Shown here one piece after another: positions 1 to 3,779 of a DNA stretch of 7,145 nucleotides. Position numbers and translations under genes: made by a program. Source of the DNA: Pedobacter sp. (lineage in GTDB: Bacteria; Bacteroidota; Bacteroidia; Sphingobacteriales; Sphingobacteriaceae); the NCBI GenBank assembly GCA_004295885.1, contig SEDG01000394.1, positions 1-7,145 of the forward strand, written 5' to 3'. The first letter of the stretch is position 1. Each line of letters starts with the position of its first letter. Below the pieces are notes generated by a model. That model was not told the DNA's origin. It ran no database searches and saw only the letters and a program-made list of their open reading frames with translations.

Positions 1-153
1 CAAAAGGATATTCCATTTTATCTACAAAGGAATAACATCAAACCATCGGGTTTAAGTAGCATAGAGAAACGTTTAAACGTTGTTAAAACCACTTTGAACT
101 TCTCTACCAACGAACAACTCATTGCACATTGTAAGGATAGGCACATCATTTAA
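1..153 (+). CDS. C-terminal end of a LuxR-type HTH regulator (partial)
   Basis: An open frame enters at base 1 and ends at TAA 151-153, giving 50 residues with no start in the window. The stretch GLSSIEKRLNVVKTTLNF followed by STNEQLIAHCKD and a final II fits the recognition helix and last helix of a LuxR/FixJ-type HTH. In that family a pattern like S-[ST]-[VI]-E-K-[HR]-L-x-x-[VI]-K-x-x-L is followed by an 'L-I-x-x-x-K-x-x-x-I-I' end. The frame also ends at the position relative to those helices where response regulators of this class normally end. The receiver or other input domain would lie upstream and is not visible. The gene stops 28 bases before a palindromic site that drives the next genes, so this regulator is a candidate to bind that site (inference). 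It could also be the tail of another HTH protein. The match is by eye only. Confidence 0.55.
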   Translation, partial: QKDIPFYLQRNNIKPSGLSSIEKRLNVVKTTLNFSTNEQLIAHCKDRHII

Positions 154-181
154 TTTAAAGGTCTTCAAAATATTTTCTTGG

Positions 182-227
182 CTTACGGATTCCCGTAAGA
201 AACCCACGGCAGGGTACTTTATTTTTG
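182..227 (+). promoter_or_regulatory. Palindrome-controlled promoter of the 235/570 gene pair
   Basis: A palindrome with perfect 7-base arms, CTTACGG (182-188) and CCGTAAG (193-199), encloses the four bases ATTC. Its 16-base core occurs again at 993-1008 with one base changed in the spacer. Exactly 21 bases after the core comes TATTTTTG (220-227), which fits the Bacteroidota -7 box TAnnTTTG. No TTG is seen where the -33 box should be, because that place is taken by the palindrome. This suggests an activator-dependent promoter. Transcription should begin only a few bases after 227, so the message for the gene at 235 would be nearly leaderless. The box and the palindrome are seen directly; the activator role is inferred. 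Confidence 0.6.
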
Positions 228-234
228 AAGTACC

Positions 235-570
235 ATGAAAAAAACATTACTCCTTTTATTATTTGCCTTTGCGGTAGCCGCCGCTTATGCGCAAAAAAAG
301 ACAATTGTATACCAACAAATGGGTCCTAGGTTAAACAAGAAAACCGTAGAGGGCATCATCACCGAAACCTACACCACGCAAAGGAAAGGTTTAACCTTTA
401 TTTGGTTCAGGATAGGGAACGATACCTTGGTGCACGTTTGGAAAAAACACTTAGACACAACCCGAATGAAGGTTGGAGCGAGAACAACTTTCCGTTCTGT
501 TAAAAGGTTGCAAGGTAACCTGTGGAGAAAAGAGCAATCAGAAATTCCCGTAATATCAAAGGAAAATTAA
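235..570 (+). CDS. Small exported protein, first of a tandem paralogous pair
   Basis: The product has 111 residues and an unknown function. A typical Sec signal peptide covers residues 1-19 (KK, then a Leu/Phe/Ala-rich core), with a likely signal peptidase I site AYA|Q. The mature part of about 92 residues is basic and contains G-I-I-T-E-x-Y (residues 40-46), V-x-V-W (66-69) and L-D-T-T (73-76). The same three motifs recur in the next gene, so the two are distant paralogues. The alternation of short beta-like stretches around a central G-x-x-x-x-x-V-x-V-W resembles a small OB-like beta barrel, but this is a guess. The ATG at 235 is favoured because the next in-frame Met (residue 29) would remove the signal peptide. 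The -7 box ends 8 bases ahead of the start. The stop TAA overlaps the ATG of the following gene by one base, so the two are probably translationally coupled. The product is probably periplasmic or surface-located. Confidence 0.75.
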   Translation: MKKTLLLLLFAFAVAAAYAQKKTIVYQQMGPRLNKKTVEGIITETYTTQRKGLTFIWFRIGNDTLVHVWKKHLDTTRMKVGARTTFRSVKRLQGNLWRKEQSEIPVISKEN

Positions 571-860
571 TGCGTCTCCTAATCATCCCCATTCACCGGA
601 GACTACTTTTTTTAGCTGTGGCGATGAGCATCGTTTCCAGTTCTTGCCTAACAAATAATTTTCAACACCGTAAGTCTTACAGTCGCACGGCCACAGGTGT
701 AATTACCGAGATTTACCGCAATAACTTGGGCGGCAATACCATCGTATTAGATGGCAAGGTGAATATCAATGTTTGGGATGAAGACCTTGATACGACCATG
801 GTCATCGGTCGGGTAAAAACATTTCAGTTCAGGTTGCTCGGAAAAAGCGTGAAAAGGTAG
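570..860 (+). CDS. Small lipoprotein, second of a tandem paralogous pair
   Basis: The product has 96 residues from ATG 570. A GTG at 522 in the same frame would give 112 residues but would put 16 polar residues ahead of the signal sequence and run deep into the upstream gene, so it is not favoured. The N terminus has basic residues (HRR), a hydrophobic core and a lipobox-like S-S-S-C with Cys26, which points to a lipid-anchored envelope protein. The mature part repeats the motifs of the upstream protein: G-V-I-T-E-I-Y (43-49), I-N-V-W (66-69) and L-D-T-T (73-76), followed by a Gly and an aromatic residue. The start overlaps the previous stop as TAATG, which is typical of termination-reinitiation coupling. 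The function is unknown. The pair may be a soluble exported form plus a membrane-anchored form of one fold, and a complex of the two would be a natural idea (inference). Confidence 0.7.
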   Translation: MRLLIIPIHRRLLFLAVAMSIVSSSCLTNNFQHRKSYSRTATGVITEIYRNNLGGNTIVLDGKVNINVWDEDLDTTMVIGRVKTFQFRLLGKSVKR

Positions 861-992
861 TAGACCGCAGGTGCTCTAGTGTTACACTTGATGCGACATT
901 GCCGAATTTCTGTTCCAGTAAATAATTACTTGCCATAGCGAGTAGGGGCCGTCTTTTGCCCTTTCGTAAGCACTATTAAAAATAATCTGCTT
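861..992 (+). other. Intergenic stretch after the paralogous pair, no gene seen
   Basis: This stretch lies before the second palindromic promoter, and the gene-free region runs on to 1308. I see only a small perfect inverted repeat AGTGTTACACT near 878-888. There is also a weak hairpin formed by AGGGGC and GCCCT near 944-962, with an intervening CGTCTTTT; it is too poor to call a terminator. No open frame of credible length is present on either strand. Confidence 0.4.
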
Positions 993-1037
993 TTACGGTT
1001 TCCCGTAACGATGACATTTTCTTCCTAGTTACTTTTG
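993..1037 (+). promoter_or_regulatory. Second copy of the palindrome plus TAnnTTTG promoter
   Basis: TTACGG (993-998) and CCGTAA (1003-1008) form a palindrome around TTTC, giving the core TTACGGTTTCCCGTAA. It differs from the copy at 183-198 in a single spacer base. TACTTTTG (1030-1037) fits the -7 box TAnnTTTG and again begins 21 bases after the core, exactly as in the first copy. No -33 TTG is seen between them. Transcription would start near 1041-1044 and run into the stretch ending at the hairpin at 1149-1178. Same site, same spacing and same orientation strongly suggest one shared DNA-binding regulator for both transcripts. Confidence 0.6.
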
Positions 1038-1041
1038 ATAT

Positions 1042-1184
1042 CATCTCAGTTAATTAATTCTCTCAAAGCGAAATGGATTTCAAAGACGAAGTAACCCTTT
1101 CAAATGTTGAGCCATTTTAGATGAAAAAATTCCATCAGGGCGCATCTCACCCCGAGATACATAATCGTATTTCGGGGTCCTTTT
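1042..1184 (+). ncRNA. Candidate small RNA or attenuated leader (~140 nt)
   Basis: The stretch is bounded by the predicted start downstream of the TAnnTTTG box at 1030-1037 and by the hairpin plus CCTTTT at 1149-1184. It holds a 15-codon frame (ATG 1073 to TAG 1120) immediately followed by another ATG at 1121 that opens 28 codons across the hairpin. Neither peptide looks like anything known, and both may be chance. ATCTC (1144-1148) can pair with GAGAT (1154-1158) and thereby block the left arm of the terminator hairpin. That would be the layout of an attenuator whose downstream gene would be the PH-like protein at 1309. A free-standing regulatory RNA or a small-peptide message are the alternatives. 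The boundaries are inferred. Confidence 0.3.
1149..1184 (+). terminator. Terminator-like hairpin with 12-bp stem
   Basis: ACCCCGAGATAC (1149-1160) pairs along its full length with GTATTTCGGGGT (1167-1178) around the loop ATAATC, with one G-U pair at 1156/1171. The stem is followed by CC and a short TTTT run (1181-1184). The stem is strong but the T run is short, so termination may be partial, which would fit an attenuator. Confidence 0.55.
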
Positions 1185-1213
1185 GGATGGTGGTCATCTT
1201 AAACTAGCTGAAA

Positions 1214-1260
1214 GGAGTTATGGTTAATCAATGATAGTGTTTCTTAGAGGACACTACTCC
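1214..1260. repeat. Imperfect inverted repeat ahead of the PH-like gene
   Basis: TAGTGT (1235-1240) pairs with ACACTA (1251-1256) around ten bases. Outside it, GGAG (1214-1217) can pair with CTCC (1257-1260) if 17 bases on the left side bulge out. It lies about 50 bases ahead of the start at 1309, within the likely leader. It may be a folded leader element or simply chance pairing. Confidence 0.3.
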
Positions 1261-1308
1261 AGTTAACAGAATTAAAGTTATATAACGCCAAAATAGGTAA
1301 CCAAGTAG

Positions 1309-1797
1309 ATGATAAATGATTTAAAAAAGTTCTTAAACGAAAAACAAGATCTTAGGGCAGTAGAAAAAACGCTGAAAAAAATTAATAGTCTTCTCATTTT
1401 AAACGAAGAGGTAAAATACATTGTTGTTCAGAAAAAACCCGCAATTAACTGGTCACCCGATTGTATTGTCTTAACAAATAAGAGAATTATTTTTTGTAGG
1501 CCGAGGAACTTCGGCTTAGCAATGGATGTTCATGGTTATAACTGGAAAGATGTTGCGGATTGTCACATCAAAGAAGGAATTATGAGAGCTACTTTTACGA
1601 TGCGAACCGTGAGGAACCGTAGCAATATGATGGACTATCTTCCTAAAAACCAAGCAAGGAAATTGTATCAATTTGCGCAAGAGAGAGAAGGGGAAATGAG
1701 AGAGTTTAGAAGGCAAAGAGAACTTGAAGATAAAAGAGCCACAGCCGGTGGAGGTACAGTTGTTAATAATGCTCAAACACCTAACGAAAGCTCCTAG
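1309..1797 (+). CDS. PH-like domain protein (YokE-like bPH family)
   Basis: The product has 162 residues, no signal peptide and no membrane segment, so it is presumably cytoplasmic. After an N-terminal helix-forming stretch (residues 1-34), the segment from about 35 to 115 fits a bacterial PH-like domain. The clearest marker is V-L-T-N-K-R-I-I-F (54-62), the hallmark strand of YokE-like bPH proteins. It is followed by a W-x-D-V-x-D-C-x-I-K-E-G stretch where the family has its 'I-x-x-V' and 'G' strand. A highly charged Arg/Glu-rich helix of about 25 residues and a flexible Gly/Asn/Ser tail follow. Many relatives carry a short C-terminal SHOCT helix pair after such a linker, and none is encoded here. 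The molecular role of these proteins is not established. The ATG at 1309 is the first start in the frame. Transcription may come from the promoter at 1030 through the hairpin at 1149-1178. Confidence 0.65.
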   Translation: MINDLKKFLNEKQDLRAVEKTLKKINSLLILNEEVKYIVVQKKPAINWSPDCIVLTNKRIIFCRPRNFGLAMDVHGYNWKDVADCHIKEGIMRATFTMRTVRNRSNMMDYLPKNQARKLYQFAQEREGEMREFRRQRELEDKRATAGGGTVVNNAQTPNESS

Positions 1798-1858
1798 CAA
1801 GAAGAACCTTTTGCTATCCTTAGTACAGTCTGAATTGAATTTATTCATCGCTTGAATT

Positions 1859-2068
1859 ATGAAATCCCTATTAACGCTACTCTTCCTCATTAACACCTCC
1901 TTCTCAACTACTTCAACAACAGTTTACCTTTGCTCCAGCCCAAAGGCTACAAAATACCATTTGAGTGCTAAATGTAGGGGCTTGATTAATTGTACTTATA
2001 AGATTAACAAAACGACTTTAGAGCAAGCTAAAAAAGGCGGCAAAACAATTTGCAAATGGGAAGATTAG
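1859..2068 (+). CDS. Small exported Cys/His protein next to the nuclease
   Basis: The product has 69 residues. A hydrophobic signal sequence covers residues 2-20, with likely cleavage in the Ser/Thr-rich part that follows. The mature piece of about 48 residues has Cys25, K-Y-H (32-34), C-R-G-L (39-42), Cys45 and Cys65. The arrangement Y-x-C....K-Y-H-x-x-x-x-C-R-x-L...A-x-x-x-G-x-x-x-C resembles small His/Cys modules ('KYH....CR.L ... A...G...C') that I associate with bacterial nuclease genes. Metal binding or disulfide formation is possible but unproven. The last 13 bases overlap the start of the nuclease gene, so the two are almost certainly one transcriptional unit and perhaps act together in the envelope. 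No good TAnnTTTG box is seen directly upstream. Confidence 0.7.
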   Translation: MKSLLTLLFLINTSFSTTSTTVYLCSSPKATKYHLSAKCRGLINCTYKINKTTLEQAKKGGKTICKWED

Positions 2069-2574
2069 TTTCGTTGTTCTTATTGATTAGCCTAAGCCTT
2101 GGCTGTAGTCAGGATAAAATTTATGAACCAGTTGTTGCCACTAGTTTTGAGAACCAAACTTTTACGGCTAAGGTAATCCGCATTATAGATGGAGATACAA
2201 TGGAAGTGTTATATGAACAAACGCCTGTTAAAATACGTCTGGCTCATATAGACTGCCCAGAAAAGAGAGGCAAACAACCGTTTGGGAACAATGCAAAATT
2301 AGCTTTGTCAGATTTGTGCTTTGGGCAGCTGGTTACTGTGCAGGGAGAGAACTATGATCGATACAAAAGACTGATTGCGGTTATCATTAACAACAAAAAG
2401 CAAATTGTTAATCAAGAAATGGTAAAGCAGGGTATGGCTTGGCATTTTACGAGATATTCTAATGCTGCGATATACGATGAGTTAGAGACTGAAGCAAGGC
2501 AAAATAAAGTGGGCCTTTGGCAAGATCCCAATCCTACACCACCATGGAATTGGAGAAAGAATAACAAGTTGTAA
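2056..2574 (+). CDS. Staphylococcal nuclease-like (thermonuclease) lipoprotein
   Basis: The product has 172 residues from ATG 2056. A TTG at 2050 would add two residues and is less likely. A signal sequence ends in a lipobox (S-L-G-C, Cys17), so the protein should be lipid-anchored in the envelope. Residues about 36-162 form an SNase OB-fold domain. I-D-G-D-T (44-48) carries the calcium-binding Asp45 and Asp47, and R-L-A-H-I-D-C-P-E (61-69) carries the equivalents of Arg35, Asp40 and Glu43 of the Staphylococcus aureus enzyme. D-R-Y-x-R (101-105) supplies the equivalent of Arg87. All catalytic residues are therefore present, and a calcium-dependent nuclease that cuts DNA or RNA to 3'-phosphate products is expected from the family. 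The ending G-L-W-x-D-P-x-P-x-x-P-x-x-W is also typical. The domain is full length. Its role may be nutrient scavenging or degradation of foreign DNA at the surface (inference). Confidence 0.92.
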   Translation: MGRLVSLFLLISLSLGCSQDKIYEPVVATSFENQTFTAKVIRIIDGDTMEVLYEQTPVKIRLAHIDCPEKRGKQPFGNNAKLALSDLCFGQLVTVQGENYDRYKRLIAVIINNKKQIVNQEMVKQGMAWHFTRYSNAAIYDELETEARQNKVGLWQDPNPTPPWNWRKNNKL

Positions 2575-2766
2575 CCAAAACTCAGTAAATTATCTGCAGA
2601 CTTTGGCTTCGGATAAGTAGCAGGGACTGCAATATTAATCATCTTCCAGACCCACCACAACTTCTCTGTTTGAAACGTTAAAAACTACGTGCGATAAACT
2701 TTTGTTAAATGATAGAACGCTTTGGCTATCTAAAAATTAATCGATTGTTTATTTAAAAGAAATTAG

Positions 2767-3033
2767 ATGATGTTCAAAAAAGGCTTACTAATCCTTACGC
2801 TGGCCACAGTGCTGTTCAGTTGTAAAAAAGACTCCGCAATTGAACCCGAATTGCAAACTGAAAATGAAATTTCGGCTGTAGACCCTGAGATGAGGGCAAC
2901 TTTAAGTGATGATGTCAACGAATCGGCCTTCGACGCTGATGCGGCAACACCACGAGTTTGTGTAGATAAAATTACGGGCAGCAACCCAATTGTGCTAGAC
3001 GAAGAAGACGATGATATTGGAAACAGACGATGA
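2767..3033 (+). CDS. N-terminal part of a split metalloprotease (lipoprotein propeptide)
   Basis: The product has 88 residues. A lipobox L-F-S-C (Cys19) ends the signal sequence, and an acidic region rich in Asp and Glu follows, as in the propeptide of Bacteroidota astacin-like secreted proteases. The segment near residues 63-72 (P-R-V-C-V-D-K-I-T-G) looks like the end of that propeptide. The frame then ends at TGA 3031-3033 after an Asp-rich run. The strand-rich first half of the catalytic domain, expected next in the family, is absent. The zinc site follows in a different frame with an ATGA overlap (ATG 3030). I read this as the front half of a gene damaged by an internal deletion that also shifted the frame. 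A separate small lipoprotein coupled to the next frame is the alternative. The start at 2770 (second Met) is equally possible. Confidence 0.6.
   Translation: MMFKKGLLILTLATVLFSCKKDSAIEPELQTENEISAVDPEMRATLSDDVNESAFDADAATPRVCVDKITGSNPIVLDEEDDDIGNRR
3006..3033 (+). repeat. 9-bp direct repeat at the protease junction
   Basis: AGACGATGA occurs at 3006-3014 and again at 3025-3033, and the sequence after each copy stays partly alike (TATTGG and ATTTTGG). It forms an imperfect 19-base tandem repeat exactly where the protease changes frame. It could be the scar of a slippage or microhomology deletion. Removing one copy would not restore the frame. Confidence 0.5.
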
Positions 3034-3398
3034 ATTTTGGCTGGTTCAACAGAAATACACCCGATTCTGAATTAATTAGAACTACGGTACATGAATTTGG
3101 TCACGCCATAGGTTTAGCTCACGAGCACCTAAGTCCAGTAAATACGATTAAATGGGACAAACCTAAAGTATATGCCTATTACATGTCGCCACCAGAAAAT
3201 TGGACACGCCAACAGGTAAACGAACAGGTACTTAATAAATATAAACCAGCCGATGTACGCAACACCAAATACGATCCTGCTTCTATCATGCATTATTATG
3301 TGGATCCATCCCTTACTTTAGATGGAAAAGGTGTGGGCTTAAACATGACACTTTCGGCTAAGGATAAATTATTTATCGGTAAAATATATCCGAACTAA
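3030..3398 (+). CDS. Astacin-like zinc metalloprotease, C-terminal catalytic half
   Basis: The product has 122 residues. The zinc-binding signature H-E-F-G-H-A-I-G-L-A-H-E-H occupies residues 21-33 and matches HExxHxxGxxHE, with zinc ligands His21, His25 and His31 and general base Glu22. The Met-turn S-I-M-H-Y (85-89) supplies Met87 and the Tyr89 that in astacins can also bind zinc. A final L-S-x-x-D-K-x-x-I-x-x-x-Y-P closes the domain as in family M12A. The upstream half of the domain, normally some 80-100 residues of beta sheet ahead of a '(T)MNFGW' segment, is missing. The frame also lacks its own signal peptide. As written, the polypeptide would be cytosolic and incomplete, so activity is doubtful. 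The true homology probably begins one codon before the ATG (Thr at 3027-3029), and an in-frame stop lies 15 bases upstream of that. A pseudogene fragment is the simplest reading. Confidence 0.7.
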   Translation: MNFGWFNRNTPDSELIRTTVHEFGHAIGLAHEHLSPVNTIKWDKPKVYAYYMSPPENWTRQQVNEQVLNKYKPADVRNTKYDPASIMHYYVDPSLTLDGKGVGLNMTLSAKDKLFIGKIYPN

Positions 3399-3428
3399 TC
3401 CCGAAAGGTTTTTTACCGAACAAGTAAT

Positions 3429-3465
3429 AAAAATCGAGATGCAGTAAAAGGCATCTCGATTTTTT
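3429..3465 (+). terminator. Strong intrinsic terminator after the protease
   Basis: ATCGAGATGC (3433-3442) pairs perfectly with GCATCTCGAT (3451-3460) around the loop AGTAAAAG. The stem is flanked by an A run before (3429-3432) and a T run after (3461-3465), which lengthen it to about 14 pairs and provide the release tract. The flanking A and T runs mean it could work in both directions. Confidence 0.9.
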
Positions 3466-3500
3466 GTTTGGATTTGTAAAAGTCGGAAGGACAAGGTGGG

Positions 3501-3530
3501 CGGAATGGCGATCAGTTTCCGTTTTTTTTT
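3501..3530 (+). terminator. Possible second terminator in tandem
   Basis: CGGAA (3501-3505) pairs with TTCCG (3517-3521) around eleven bases, directly followed by nine T residues (3522-3530). The stem is short but the T run is excellent. It would back up the strong terminator just upstream and insulate the SusC operon. Confidence 0.45.
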
Positions 3531-3537
3531 AATTAAA

Positions 3538-3571
3538 TTGAATGATAATAATTTTTAATTTTTTAAGTTTG
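3538..3571 (+). promoter_or_regulatory. Candidate promoter of the SusC/SusD operon
   Basis: TAAGTTTG (3564-3571) fits the -7 box TAnnTTTG. TTG at 3538-3540 lies 23 bases upstream, slightly more than usual for a -33 box. The region from 3522 to 3566 is almost pure A/T. A start near 3575 would give a leader of about 200 bases, long enough for regulatory folds. No better match to the consensus is seen between here and the SusC start. Confidence 0.45.
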
Positions 3572-3679
3572 TTAGTAAGGAAACCGTATTATTCGGAACT
3601 GAAAAACCAAGTATAAACGCCTCTCATAGTGTTAAAATCAGTGTTTCTAACTTTTTGAGCTAAAAAACGACTTTTATGG

Positions 3680-3696
3680 ATGAACGTTCTGTTCAT
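3680..3696. repeat. Inverted repeat in the SusC leader
   Basis: ATGAAC (3680-3685) and GTTCAT (3691-3696) form a perfect 6-base inverted repeat around GTTCT, and GAACGTTC (3682-3689) is itself palindromic. It lies about 85 bases ahead of the SusC start and could be an operator or a leader hairpin. No copy is seen elsewhere in the window. Confidence 0.35.
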
Positions 3697-3779
3697 AAAT
3701 GAAAGAATTTTAATCCTTTTTCTTGGTTAATCAATGATGGGTTTTGCGCCTTGCAGAAAATATTTAACCAAATCATTTG

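Noticed and set aside
544..553. Half copy of the palindrome (ATTCCCGTAA) inside the first small gene
   Set aside because: The left arm TTACGG is absent and no TAnnTTTG box follows at the right distance.
522..569. GTG start extending the second small lipoprotein to 112 residues
   Set aside because: It would place a charged stretch before the lipoprotein signal and overlap the first gene by 49 bases; ATG 570 gives a normal signal sequence and a TAATG junction.
1516..1896. 126-codon frame on the minus strand
   Set aside because: It is antisense to the PH-like gene and the start of the Cys/His gene, whose sense frames have clear domain or signal features; the antisense product has no recognisable motif.
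2412..2660. 82-codon minus-strand frame reaching into the gap after the nuclease
   Set aside because: Most of it mirrors the conserved end of the SNase domain. The 25 residues beyond (I-A-V-P-A-T-Y-P-K-P-K...) look protein-like, but there is no supporting start or family match.
2669..2704. Possible promoter TTTG (2669-2672) with AACTTTTG (2697-2704) before the protease
   Set aside because: The -7 box lacks the first T of TAnnTTTG and the spacing is 24 bases, too poor to call.
2763..2984. 73-codon minus-strand frame over the protease front
   Set aside because: It is antisense to a clear lipoprotein signal sequence; no motif and no promoter are visible.
3018..3033. Programmed ribosomal frameshift joining the two protease frames
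   Set aside because: No slippery heptamer or following hairpin is apparent. A shift would also not supply the missing half of the catalytic domain.
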